Below, one piece after another: positions 47,820 through 60,000 of a stretch of 64,000 nt of DNA. The notes below the pieces were generated by a model. It did no database searches. It had not been told where the DNA came from and saw only the letters and a program-made list of their open reading frames with translations. Source of the stretch: Rusavskia elegans (Eukaryota; Ascomycota; Lecanoromycetes; Teloschistales; Teloschistaceae); the NCBI GenBank assembly GCA_011316305.1, contig SAUG01000052.1:186001-250000 (forward strand). The letters are read 5' to 3'. The position numbers and the translations under genes were made by a program. Within the stretch, counting starts at the first letter, position 1; the number at the start of each line of letters is the position of its first letter.

Positions 47820-49678
47820 ATGTCTCGCTACGGCAGAGATCCTCGCCATTCTTCCGGAGACCTTGCATATGGGGATTTCAATGATCGCGAAGGCAACAGT
47901 GCAGGTGGAAGGTGGGACCCGGAGCGCTTCGCCAGAGAACGTGAGCGAGCTGCAAGAGCTCGTGCTCCTGCCCTTATCGAGCGGGATCGCTATGAAGAAC
48001 ACGACTACTATGCACCTCCATGCGAGAGCCGAGCGAGTCTCGGAGGAAGACGTCGTGAGAGCTCGGCCGATGGCTTTTACCCTGGAGAGAGCAGGAGAGA
48101 GAGTGGGAGAAGTGCGCCATTCCGCTTCGAGGAAAGGGAAAGGGACGAGTTCATCTTCAAGGAGAGGCCAAAAGAAAGTTTCGGCCCACCGGCACGGCGT
48201 CGGGAGTCTGGACGATACTATGATGAGGACATCGACACCTTCGACGGGAGCGCAGCTTCTGGCCCTATCTCTCCCTTTGATCGACGAAGGCAAAGCGTCA
48301 ATAAAGACTTTGGACCTTCGCCACGCCGCGCTCCGCCGAGGCCAGGCATGATCCGCCGACAGTCTAGCTTGGACACTTTTGACCGCAAGCCATTACCTCG
48401 TTATGGCGATCGCTTCAGGGAGCCTCCCGAGACCATCGTCATTCCTACTAGCGCCAAGAGGAGAAGCCCACCGAGATATCCTGAGAGAGAGTTTGAAGAT
48501 CCTCGAGCAAGCTTTGGTCATGAAGAGTTTCGTGGATACCGCGAGAGAGAAATCTCGAGGGTGAGACGAAATAGAGCGGACAGTTCCGCCGAACGTGTCG
48601 AGCATGAGACTTTCGAGATCGAAGAAGACGAGATGGAGAAACCATACCCACGTAAAGGAAAGACAAAGATGCCAGCCAAGTTGGCCAACAAGAGAGCCAT
48701 CATCGAATTGGGATATCCTTTCGAGCAAGAGGTAAGGAAGGCAACCATCCTTGACACTTTGACCGGCTAACATTCCAAAGGGCGAGACAATCATCATCCT
48801 CAAAGCGTTAGCCAAGGAACACATTGACGAGATCATCAAGATTAGCAAAGAGATGAACGAAAGGGGCGAAAGTTCGTCACATGTACACTTGAAGAACTGG
48901 AGAGGAATCTAACAGGTCAACAGGCCGTACGACGTATGTCATTGAAGCCCCACCGCCTCCCCAGCCCGAGGTCATAGAACGTCGAACGGAGATTATCGTG
49001 TCCCCTCCGCAGCCTCCTGAGATGCCGGCTTCGATTCGCGACTGGGATGATGGTCATTCCACTATCAAAGCAGGCTCTGTCATGGGTTCTCGCTCCCACA
49101 AAGGCGCTCACTCAACCCACGGCGGCCATTCCGTAGCCGGTAAGTCGTCGCATGGCGGTAAGTCGACCCACGGTGGAAAATCCAGTCATGGGGGTCACTC
49201 GACCCACGGCGGCCATGACCGGAGCCGTAGTCACCACGGCGGTCATGCCAAGCATCACTCTCGCTCTAGCTCGTCGAGTTCCAGCTCTTCCCCTGCGCCG
49301 CCGCCAGTGGTGGAAATTGTTCGGTCGCCCAGTCGATCGAGGCGTCGATCGCGTTCGACTGCAGCTACCCACAAAGAAGTCATCATCGAGGACGTGGGCG
49401 AGTCGAACCCGATCGGCAGCGTGCCGCAAATGCAGCTTGTGGTGCCTCATCGCAGCAAGAGTACACATCGAGACGAACGCAGCATCAAAGCCGAGATTCG
49501 TGCGTTGGAGGCGGAGAAGAAGGCGCTGAAATACGAGCGCGAGATTGAAAAGGAAGAGAAGAAAGCACATCGGTACCGAGATCGAGACGGCGAAGTAATC
49601 ATTGAAAGAGAAAGGGACCGGGGGGAGGCAGTGAAGATTGAAAAGGATCGAAAAGGTAGGATGAGCTTCGTGCGATGA
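47820..49678 (+). CDS. basic, low-complexity fungal protein (DUF8035-like)
   Basis: Three exons (47820-48731, 48781-48871, 48924-49678) encode 585 residues. The N-terminal half is disordered and rich in Arg, Glu, Ser and Tyr (MSRYGRDPRHSSGDLAYG). The only folded-looking block is ANKRAIIELGYPFEQE spliced to GETIIILKALAKEHIDEIIK, which I associate with a fungal domain of unknown function (DUF8035), from memory. After it come TTYVIEAPPPPQPEVIERRT, a His/Gly/Ser repeat tract, an SR-like run, and a Lys/Glu-rich helix likely to form a coiled coil (AEIRALEAEKKALKYEREIE). Donor 2 is GTTCGT but the phase fits. Function unknown. Confidence 0.82.
49082..49260 (+). repeat. coding repeat tract: Ser-Thr-His-Gly-Gly units
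   Basis: Within the DUF8035-like gene, about eight imperfect units of the type K/H-S-S/T-H-G-G run in tandem before an SR-like segment. The units differ at synonymous positions, so this is an old, diverged repeat and not a recent expansion. Confidence 0.8.
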
Positions 49679-51100
49679 TGTGGGGAGGAAGAGGAGGGCT
49701 GATGAATTCTTTCCTACAGCTCAAGATTCCAAACTTCTCCGAGGCATGCTGGCAACCTTGACATAGGTAGAATGTCCATCGACTACTCCTAGCGCCATAG
49801 GAACCTTCTTAACGGCCGACGTATACCCCGATCAGTTTCCCGGGCGAACCACGGCAGTCTTTTATGAGCCGGCTTCAGGGGTACTGCAGTCCTAAGATTT
49901 GCCAAATTTGGCTTTGTTCTGTTTTGTCTACCTATTCAGTTGTCTTGTAGTATCGGACCGTTCAGACTCTGGTAATTGATCGTGCTATGCTCCATAGGAA
50001 GATGCCGTTATGGGAACGGTTTTATGCTTCACCTGCTCCCCGATGTCGAATCGTGCCCTTCTTCGCACTGCAATAGGTATAGATGTACCATGACATGTTC
50101 TTCGATATATTGTCGACGGGAATGCTCGCCACATGTCACCCTCCCCATTTCATGATTGCACAGTGATCCCTTTCCTCTCTCCCACCCAGCATACGGCTTT
50201 TTATTTCCACATTGAAAGCACCAAATCTCAGATATTACGTCTGAGGCAGCATAGATTCGTGGCTACAAAAGGCCACTACACATAATATTAAGATCAGCAC
50301 TGCATGGTCTAATCCGCTGGCTCTCAAATGATAGGTTATCCAAAGCCAACACCCTTTTTCAAGCCCTCCTGGTATTGATCACTAGAGATCAACGACGTGA
50401 TAAGTAGATAAGTATCACTCTCATTTATTCCCATATCTCATCGGCTATTTATCGATGATTAGTCGTTCAACCTGCAAACGAAACCAGATATTTCAGTGGA
50501 CAGACTTCAGACGCTGGCAACAGTTGCGAAGATGGTGCGTGGAAAGATTACGACAGGCTGTGAGACGGACAAGTACGCGGCCTCATCGGTCCTCCCTTTC
50601 ATTACCGCGAAGGAAGCACAGGGTTGCGACATGGCGAGCTATCATATACTGCGATACACACCATTCCTACTCAACTCATGGCGGGACATCGTTTAGGGTG
50701 TAATACGGTTACAGACGAGCCGTAGAGTAAGCTTAAGACGCTCTATAAGATACACTCTTTAGAATTCTAGAAAGAGGTGGTGGTGGTAGCCGTATATGCC
50801 TGTAAAGTTCGTAAGTTGTTGCGAGACTAGCATTGTTGCGAAGGATTGTTGCGCCCCGAAGACATAACGAGCCTCGAGCAATCGAGTGACCGAGTTGGGC
50901 TGAGTAAGCGAAGATCGCTTGTTGTTCAAGTCACGTGAGGTAGCATCTTGGGGCTTTACAGATACCAATCACTCGCAGCGCGGCAAATTTTGGAGCTTGG
51001 CTCAGCTTGGCTCGGCTTTACAGGATCGTATCAACTTCACTGAAGATTACAGTATTTTCCTGCCGGAAGCTCAACGTGAAGATGTCTTTGCAAGGGTAGT
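49679..51100. other. 1.4-kb intergenic between the DUF8035-like gene and ARV1
   Basis: No coding frame with family resemblance, no RNA gene recognised. Contains the ARV1 promoter; a short Gln/Leu-type duplication GCTTGGCTCAGCTTGGCTCGGC lies near 50996-51017. Confidence 0.5.
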
Positions 51101-52165
51101 ATGCCCATCTGTATTGAATGTCGCTATCCAGTCCCCCGACTCTATCATGTCCTTCACAGCGGCAACACAGGCTCCCAGAAGCCTCCTCCCATCAACCAGT
51201 CTACCAAACCAACCCCCCCCAGCTCCGCAAAGAAGGGTGAGCTACCGGCGCGGAGCAAAGCGAAGCCTGCGCCGGCCGTGACTGGTGGCGATGTGCGATT
51301 GACGCAGTGTCCGCGGTGCAAGCGCTTTGCCGACAAATACGTCGAGCATGACTACATTGTGCTCTTCATCGATTTGGTCCTGGTGAAGCCACAGGTGCGG
51401 TCTTATCCTATCTTTTCTTGCTCCGGCAGCCATGGACGGTCTGCACCCATGCGAACAGTTGACTAATCATTGGATCACAGGTCTACCGGCATCTCCTCTT
51501 CAACCGGCTGGGTCGAGATGACGATGAGTTCGATGTACGTTCTTGATCGACCGATAGCTACTCTCGAGCGAAACATTCCTATGCACAAGTACTGATGAGC
51601 TGCTCTTTGATAGCCCTCGATTTCGCGGCTCGGAACTCTACTACTCCTATTCGATGTCTACCTCACGTGGTCGCGAATCGAATCGCTTCCTCCGCACATG
51701 ACTGCATCTTCGCCGATCCCACATCTTCCGATCCTTCTGCAATATGCGTTCTACCTGCTCCTCTGCGCCGGCATGACGCTTGCACAGCATCTTACCATCC
51801 GGTGGCTGGCCCATATCGCAGGGTTAGGCGCACGCAGCCAATCAGAGGAAAGCGACAGTCGGCACGAAGGCGACGATGATGCCCCCGTTCGATCTACGCC
51901 CAATGGGATTTCGACCGCTCTGTTCGTCAGTAACTGCATGAAGCTATTCCCTATTCTGATGGTGGTATGGAGATACAACGATGTTGGAGGTTCGGTGGGC
52001 AGAGGGGTGGAGTGGGCGGTAGCAGCGCAGAACCTGGAGGCATTGAGGATCCTGCTCGAATGTGGATATCTGGGGGCGGCAAGTCTGGTGGTGGCGGGGT
52101 GGATGGCAACATGGGCGGTTGGACGGTTGACACTGGGGTTTGTGGGGTTGGGAGAGTGTCTGTAG
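51101..52165 (+). CDS. ARV1: ER sterol/lipid homeostasis protein Arv1
   Basis: Three exons (51101-51394, 51481-51534, 51614-52165) encode 299 residues. Arv1 is an ER membrane protein needed for sterol transport, GPI-anchor synthesis and sphingolipid balance. The Arv1 homology domain is at the N-terminus with a zinc ribbon (CIEC at residues 4-7 and CPRC about 65 residues later), followed by FADKYVEHDYIVLFIDLVLV and VYRHLLFNRLGRD. Several transmembrane segments follow (RLGTLLLLFDVYLTW, LLQYAFYLLLCAGMTLA, and two near the C-terminus). The linker between the two zinc pairs is longer than in yeast Arv1. The ATG at 51101 directly starts the conserved MPICIEC block. Confidence 0.95.
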
Positions 52166-52888
52166 AGAGGGATGGGCTTTATAAGTTGGTCGCTGAGTCC
52201 AATTGGATACCGTAAATTGAGACCAGATAGAGTGGAGTATGTACCGCATAGTAAATCATCGTACGTTCAGTCATGGCAGGCCAAATGATAAAATTGGGAA
52301 GGTGGTTTATCTAGGTACCAATGATATCATGCTATCATTACTTCCCCATATAACCAAAGTTCATCTGACCTTTGCCATTCCTCTGCCCCTTCCTATTTTG
52401 TTCTCCAGCTGGGAGTTGTGAAACCTGGACCGATTGGCCGAGTATAAACAGCCATTGAGTGCCTTCGTGCAAGAGGACACACTACCTGGGATTGAATGAT
52501 GTTGCTGGATCAACACGAGTAGTAGATACAACGAATTGTCGTTTTTGGGAAGACCCTGACAAGCCTGAACACGTGTCGGGAGACGGGCAGCGGGAAAGCT
52601 AAACAAGTGCCGATCACTAAGGTTACTCTTTATGACGCCATTGCCAACTTTGCAACGGCTTTCCCGAACCTTATCCTCCATTGGACTTTTCTCTCCTCAA
52701 GGTGAACATGCGTCGCATTCAATCGGGTGATCGTATTTCCACTGCGGGCACCCATTGTTGTTGCACCAACTAGGAAGCCTTCTTCTAACCAAGTCCCGGG
52801 CACATCCGTTTCCAGCATCACGAGAGACGGTGTTCATTACAGGCAGTCATCTTTGGAAGAGCCGTTGTCTCTGAAAGGTCGAAAGACC
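52166..52888. promoter_or_regulatory. upstream region of PNS1
   Basis: 0.7 kb between ARV1 and PNS1. Contains TCTAGGTACC near 52309-52318, related to the CCTAGG element. An in-frame open region runs into PNS1 from 52727, but the start at 52889 fits the family better. Confidence 0.4.
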
Positions 52889-54660
52889 ATGGCGCAGCAT
52901 GGAGGTGCTGCCGACAGCTACTACCATGATGGCGGCCTTCAGCAATCTCAACAGCAGCCTTACGGTAATGGCTATCAGCAACCTCACTATACGCCCGGCC
53001 CCGATCCCAAATCCCAGCAGCCACCACCCAATTACGGTCAGGAGTATCAGAATAGCGGACCACCCATGCCCCAGACTGCTGGAGATGGGAAGCAGACATT
53101 CGAACAGGCCTTCAAACTCGATAAGCCGAAATACAACGATTTGTGGGCCGGTATACTTGTATGTGATGCAACATAGCCAGATGCTCTGTGATACAAGTGC
53201 TTGATGCCAGTGTTGCTGACGAGCTATAGCTTATCTTGACGTTCCTAGGCTTTGTAGCCGTCTCAGGATTATCGCTTCAAGGTTACGCTTCGAACAAATC
53301 ACTCAGTGGAGGCGGAATCTACAATGCTCCCAATGACTTCTCGCTCAACACCAACACGATAGTCCTCTTCGTTTTCGTTCTGCTAGTCGCCTTCGTCTTC
53401 TCGTGGGCCTATTTTACCGCCGCCAGAGCCTTTACCAAGCAATTCATCTGGATCACCGGAATCTTACACATCGCCTTCGGCATCGGCACATGCATCTACT
53501 ATTTCTACCGCCATTATTACTCGGCCGCCGTTGTTTTTGCTCTTTTCAGCGTCTTCAGCATCATCTGCTTCATTAGTTGGATACCGAGAATCCCATTCAG
53601 CGTTGTCATGCTCCAGCAGACCATGGACGTAGCCAAAAGCTTCGGCCACGTCTTCCTCGTAAGCGCAATCGGGGGCATCGTGTCCGTAGCATTCGGCGCA
53701 TGGTTCTCTGTCACACTGGTAGCCATCTACGTCAAGTACGAACCCAGTAGCGGCGGCACCAACCCGGCTTGCTCGTCCGGTAGCGGCGGGTGCTCCTCCG
53801 CCAAAGTCATCGGCCTTATCGTGTTTGTGACCTTTGCCGGCTACTGGATCACGGAATGGCTCAAGAACACCATCCACAGCGTCATCGCCGGCGCATACGG
53901 CTCTTGGTTCTTCTGCGCCGGCAAACCAGGCGGTATGCCCTGTGGCGCAACACGAGGCGCATTTCGCAGATCCATGACCTACTCCTTTGGCAGTATCAGT
54001 TTCGGCTCCTTGGTCGTCGCTCTGATCAACATGCTCCGTCAGGCTGTCAGTATCGCGCAACATCAGGAGGCCGCGGACGGCAATATTGTGGCTTCCATAG
54101 CGTTTTGCTTCCTGGGATGCATTATTTCGTTATTGAATTGGGCGGTTCAGTTCATCAACCGCTATGCCTTTTCGCACATTGCGTTGTACGGAAAGGCGTA
54201 TATCCCGGCCGCTAAGGATACGTGGACGTATGTTCTCCCCAACCCCCCTTTTGCTTCCTGCGTATCATCATGAAAGAGACACATGGCTGAAAACAGAGTT
54301 TCTAGGATGATGAAAAACCGCGGCATCGACGCCCTCATCAACGACTGCCTCATCGGCCCCGTCCTCACAATGGGCAGCACCTTTGTCGCCTACCTCTGCA
54401 CCCTCCTCGCATTCCTCTACCTCGAATTCACCAAACCCGAGTACAACGAAGGCGGCAAGTTCACGCCCGTCGTCATGGCTTTCGCGTTCTTGATAGGGCT
54501 GCAGGTGTGTCAGATCTTCATGACGCCGATCGGCAGCGGGGTGGATACGATTTTCGTGGCGAGTGCGTGGGATCCCGAGGTGTTGATGAGGGATCATCCG
54601 GATCTGTATCAGAGGGTGGTGAGGGTTTATCCGAAGGTGCAGACGGCGATTCATGCGTAG
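52889..54660 (+). CDS. PNS1: choline-transporter-like membrane protein Pns1
   Basis: Three exons (52889-53158, 53230-54227, 54297-54660) encode 543 residues. Pns1 belongs to the CTL/SLC44 family of multi-pass plasma-membrane proteins; choline transport is the family idea, while the yeast protein's substrate is uncertain. The cytosolic N-terminus is Gln/Pro/Gly/Tyr-rich. After FKLDKPKYNDLWAGIL comes a series of about ten hydrophobic segments (LILTFLGFVAVSGLSL, TIVLFVFVLLVAFVFSWAYF, and others). The family core FGSISFGSLVVALINMLRQ and FINRYAFSHIALYGKAYIPA is intact, as is the C-terminal RGIDALINDCLIGPVL. Splice phases agree across both introns. Confidence 0.94.
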
Positions 54661-55208
54661 GTTCGTAGGGGGGTTAATAGAGACGGAGGATTTCCTTGCT
54701 CTGTCATATAGATGGGACGGAGATTGGATTAGGGTTTGGCACAGGGTTGTGCAGATACCGTTAATATTTCTTTAATCGTAGTCGTAATAAGCCTTTAAGG
54801 TGATGGATTAATATTTCTTTAATCGTAGTCATAAGATGCCTTGAGAATGAAAGCCGTGCAGAGGGATAGGTGTCTAATAAGAACGCTGGTAAATTCAATT
54901 CGATGATCTTTCAGCAACCCTTCAACTGGCAGTCCAGTCATCCGGCATCCCGATCAGCGATTCAACCGGATGCTTTGAAGTCATGTCATGCAGCTCCAGT
55001 TGAGGTAAAGTAGAAGCTCCAAGAACTACTTGGCCCCATTTCACACGGTATATTGACCTCAAGTCCGCTTCCCAGTTGCTTGGAAGGCAACAACTGTAGC
55101 TCCATCTAGCTACACCCTTTCTCTTTGGCCACATGAACCGTCGCTTTCCTTTCTTTCTTACTCGATTTCTCCCTTCTGGCATTCCAGCCCGTACTTCAGA
55201 TTCTTTTC
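54661..55208. other. intergenic, convergent
   Basis: Holds two converging 3' ends and the tandem AT-rich repeat at 54761-54830. No gene seen. Confidence 0.5.
54761..54830. repeat. tandem direct repeat, 23-bp identical core at 47-bp spacing
   Basis: TTAATATTTCTTTAATCGTA plus GTC occurs at 54761-54783 and again at 54808-54830. It lies just downstream of PNS1 and looks like a partial tandem duplication of a 47-bp unit. Confidence 0.9.
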
Positions 55209-56440
55209 TTAAACAGGCATCAACCGATCCTGCAACCGCCCAAACATATCCACGCCCATAAACACCGCTATATCACACATGCGTCAGCAATCCCTCATAT
55301 CTATCATCTCCCGTTTTCTTATTGAGAAAACCGACTGTTCTCAAGTCGGAAAGAAACTCGGGGAGGCTGAAGGGAAAAACAGAATTCTACGTACACAAAG
55401 CCAGATATGGAACGTAAAGGTAGCCCAGGTTAATCTTATCGGGTACGGAAAGGTGTGTCCAGGAGAGGTATTCGGCGATACAGGTGAGTGTCGTGATGGA
55501 TGTTTGGACGGCGTAGATAAGGAGGTGGACGGGGAGGAGAGGGTGTTTGCCTATACATACATACGCGATCAGCATCAAGCAATAGCCACCATACCTTTAC
55601 TATTCATTCATCCATTCATACTAGCCCCCTGAAAAGGGGGGGACAAGTGGGTGCAACCCAAACTCAAAAGACTTTGATATTTCGGTATTGTGCGGGTATC
55701 GAGCAGAATATGGGATACGTACCATCATAGAGCGCCCCCACGGCCCACAAACTCAAGGGAACGTGGTAAAGGGCTTCCATCCATAGGAAGACGCTGAACC
55801 AGGCTGTGGGCGGGCCGGTGGGGGAGAAGAACTGGTCTTTGTAGGTGGTGTGGTAGTAGGTGCGGAGGGTGGTGAGGAGGGTAGGTGTGAGGGAGGGGGG
55901 GTAGAGGGCCGGGAGGTCGATTGCTATGAGAGGGGACGAGAGGTGGTTAGTTTGTAGGCGGATGGGGGGAAGGGGGAGGGAGAAAGAGGAGGGGATGGGC
56001 TGTGTACAGGTAATGAATGAGAGATGGTTTTGGGACGAATTCGATGACGGGACGATAGGATAGGAAAATGGTAAAAGGAGATGAGCTGTAAGACATGAAT
56101 GCTAAGAGTAACATGACAATGATTTTTGGGACGAGAGGATTTGTAACAGGAGAAATCTAAAGTATATCCAATGAAAGACCCTCTCAGGATATCATCACAA
56201 ACGGTACATCCATCCCAAATACCCGAACTACATACGAAAAACTTACAGAACATAACCGGTACATGGATCACGAAGAACTAGCTTTACATCAGCATTCGAT
56301 CCCAAAAACTGTACTCTTTATCCAATCCCAATTCAGCGTGAGAGTCTTACAATCAAGTAACAAAGATCGCGTTTCCGACTCCAGATGGAGGTTCCTGGGG
56401 AGCCATGTTGCTCCTTCCCTTTGATGGTCGTTCTTGCCAT
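55209..56440 (-). CDS. EXPERA-domain (TMEM97/sigma-2-receptor-like) membrane protein
   Basis: Five exons (56440-56351, 56277-56247, 55923-55723, 55550-55395, 55267-55209) encode 178 residues. The spliced protein shows four hydrophobic segments and the family pattern: SIWSRKRDLCYLIFFVIHVP, VMFSIDLPALYPPSLT, the WFSVFLWMEALYHVPLSLWA core, HLLIYAVQTSITTLTCIAEY, and INLGYLYVPYLALSVFMGVD. EXPERA proteins are ER or endosomal four-helix membrane proteins tied to sterol handling; this resemblance is from memory of the TMEM97 group. All five exons join in phase, but two introns (323 and 172 bp) are long for this genome. A role in sterol trafficking is inferred; ARV1 lies 3 kb away. Confidence 0.82.
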
Positions 56441-57057
56441 GTTTGAAGTCTTTTTCGGGGTTAATGGTTGGTTGCAGGGGCTAGAGATAGCTAAATCAAA
56501 GTTTTGGGTATAAGTGGGAAGGTGTCTTCGTTGAATTGCTATAAAGATGCGGCTACGGTATGGGGAATATAGCAACTAAACAGCAAACCAATCCTTTCCT
56601 TCAGGGCATATTACCGTTGCATATTACCACACCATTGATATTCCCTGAAGATACACTTCTAGCATTTTTACGGCGACATCTATTCGAAGTAATCGTCAGA
56701 ACGGACTTCCATATCGAGGTACCGATTATTGCACGCCCCTTTTTGGTTGGTAGTTACAGTAACACATCGAGCCTGTATTCATAGATTAACCAGAGATGAA
56801 AGGTATCCAGGCGATCAGATCGTATATCAATTCCATCAGTCGAAGCCATCTGTCTTCATCGGATATCGACCGGACGGACAGATTGCCCAATGCTTTTAAC
56901 ACCTCGCTGACTATGCTGCCAAAAACCGCTCTCAAACACCACAAATTCTAGGCTCCATGTACAGTAGATGAATCCAAGACACTCGCGTCAGATCGTTGGG
57001 ATATCGTGTAAATGCAGGGTTCGATCGCGCTGTAAAACAAATCCCTCCTTTTCTCCA
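56441..57057. other. intergenic between two minus-strand genes
   Basis: 0.6 kb with the NUP170 3' end and the EXPERA-gene promoter. No gene or repeat recognised. Confidence 0.5.
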
Positions 57058-60000
57058 TCATCGCAGCATATTCTCAATCCGCATCCTCAAATTCTGACAC
57101 TCTTCCAACCTCCGCTCATCCAAATCAGTCTGCATCACCGTATGCAGCATTTCCGACACCGCCATGGCGTTGTCTTCACCGCCAAATATCGTTCCGCTGC
57201 CTCGGATACTGTCCTGGAACCATGCTTTCACAATGTATACAATGTCGTTGCCGATGAACCGCCGATTACGCCTCTGGAATGGCGCTTCGTCGTTATAGAA
57301 CATGGTCTCGAGCACGGCGTATATCGATTCGTAGGGCACTCGCAGATCCGTAAAGATGTCCACAACCCATGTTTCGGGCCCGACGTGGCTTTGATAATTG
57401 AAAGCATACCGTTTCAACATTGGGAGGAGGTCGGCCACTGGGAACATGGTCTCAGAAAGACCCAGTCGATTACCCAGCGCTCGAACAGTATCCGCTACCA
57501 TCTCGTAAGGTTGTGGGCCTTGGCTCGTGAGTTCAGCCTGCGTGTGTGCATCTTCCAATAAATTCTGCCAGGTTGCTTTGATGTCCGAGGCCACTCGATG
57601 GTCGGCTGCCTCGTAAATCAAGATACAAAGGTCAAAGTAAAATGCTGGCTCGCAGTATGTGTTGAAGAGCTAATCATTCTTGTCAGTCTTGCAATCGCCA
57701 AACGATCTCAGCTTCACTTACTACCGTCAGGGGCAAGATTTGGCCATTCAATTCTTCGATAACCTGAGGCCTTCGATCGGCAGTGATTCTTGATTCACCC
57801 TTCAGTCGTTGCAATAGATCACTCTGGATGTTGGCCACATCAAGAAGATCCGAGACTTCTCGGAGCACCTCAGTTCGACTTGATCTCACGATACCTGGCC
57901 GGGTTGTCGAGGCGTTGGTTTTGGCGTTTCCGAGGTAGCTGATCCGTTGGTCCAGCGATAGCACGAACTGGCTCTTAGCAAGCGCCAATTGGACCATGGC
58001 GGCGTCCTGATACCGTTCGTTTTGTAGATAGTATTTCCATAGCAGATCAGCATGTGCGATGTCATCAGATGATCTCCGCTCAAGATAAGTGATGACATAG
58101 GGAGATTCAACTTCCAGTAACCGGTCAGATCGGTTCTCCTGTAAGTACCAATCGTAGAGATCCGTCTGGAAGACTTCGTCATCCGAAGTGTCAATCTCAT
58201 CGGCTGCTTCCTCCCGTCGCCTTCCAGCGAGAGTAAGATGACCATCAACCATATCAGGCGACTCCGTCCTCGACCTTTCCATCGATGAAATCACTTGATG
58301 TACCAGATCGTAGCATCTTCTGCGGAATTCAAATGCCTCGATGCGTTTGTCCTGGACGGTATTAGCCGGCGAAATCTCGAAAAGTCGTCTGTCACTTACC
58401 CCCGGTGGCCGACCTTCTTGGATCCATGTCAGAGCTCTACCGCCTCGATCTGACTCTTGAGCTTTGTCCAGGCAGAGCTGAATGGATCCAGCGTAGAACT
58501 GCAACGATACGTAATTCTCTATGATCCAATGCAGCTGCTCCATTGACAAGCTTCCGGTCACTTGTTTGAACAGCCTGAGACTCTCGTTGAGGTAATCCCG
58601 ACAAACATCCGCGTCAGCACCTGCTTCCGACGCCCTTTTGACGTATTCTTGAGCCTTGAAGATGATAACGTCGTCCGCACTGCAGAAGCTTCCGCACCTT
58701 CTTCTGAGCGCTTCTGCCACCGTTTCCACATTTGAACCGCTGAGTATATTCCGGTTGACGATCGCTTTGACAAGATCTTTCGCCAGTTGTTTCCCCAGTG
58801 CTGTCGTGCATAGACCCTCATAGCTTAGGTTTCTGACCTGCTGTCTGACCTCATTTGCTAAAGAAAGGACGGTCTCCTCGATCTTCTCATCATAGAGGAC
58901 CAGTACAAACGCAAGGCCCTCGATGATATTGTCAATGAGCATGACCAGTGCATGCAGGGCTCGATGTTCGGCTTGGAGACACACCTCATCCTGCTTGGTT
59001 CTGACGTTACCTAGCGCCTCAGGACCTGCGAGTCCTTCAATGAAACTCTTATTGACATTCAAGAATTCTTTCAGCTTCGTGAGGTCTTGCGAGATCTCTT
59101 TCAGCTTGTTCATGGGAGCGGACGAGCTTATTATCAGGCCGCCGGTGGGCGTGAGTAATTCCCTAATGACCGGAGCTTTCCAAACGGAGCGGACCAATCG
59201 TGAAATATAGCGGGATAGGCCCCTGTGCCGAGGCGACGGTTGTACCAAGTCAATCGCAGGCATCGACTGATCAAGCATCGAGTTCTCATTGAACAGCGGC
59301 TTCCCACCGTATTCGATGAAAGCCTTTCGTGCATGTTCTAGTACATCCGAATCCAGAATTCTCGCTAACCGTGAGTCGGAGGTGACATCGAAAGCTTGCC
59401 CACAAGCTACAGCCAGTGCGGTTGAGGCGGTTTCACCCGGGCCGTACTGACGGATGAATTTTTTCACTTCTCCTTCGAGCCCCTCGTCGCCTCCTCCAAG
59501 CCTCAGCGCGGCTGCAAAGATATCCACCAGCCTTCGCCGCCGTAGCATGTGCACACCGGTGTTTGTAAGAATAGCAATTTCCGATGTAGGCTTGTCGAAT
59601 TGGACTGCAAGCTCATTGCCGAAGCCTACAGGACTGGAGCTTGCAGAAAATGGTTCTGTGGCGAGCCCAACGTCTTCAGCACGGCTGCCCAGGTTGAGCC
59701 ATAGTGCCAGCTCAGCATATCTGGTCAGGCGCTGTTGATCTTGGGGACGCGCGATCCGCGCCGAATCAGGGCCGGAAACGAACAGAAGGTCGGTTCCCGA
59801 CTGCTGATCTTTGACAATGAATGCGAGGAAGTAGCCTGGAGCATATCTAATGGCACTTCGTGTGGGAACCAGGGACTTTGAAGAAGTGTTGATGCCAGGT
59901 GTACTTGAATAGGGGGCTACTTGGGTTGAATTAGAAGTGGTGGTATCGGCTGGAGGAAACTTGACATGCTGAACTTGCATGCTTGTCGGTGCATTCGACG

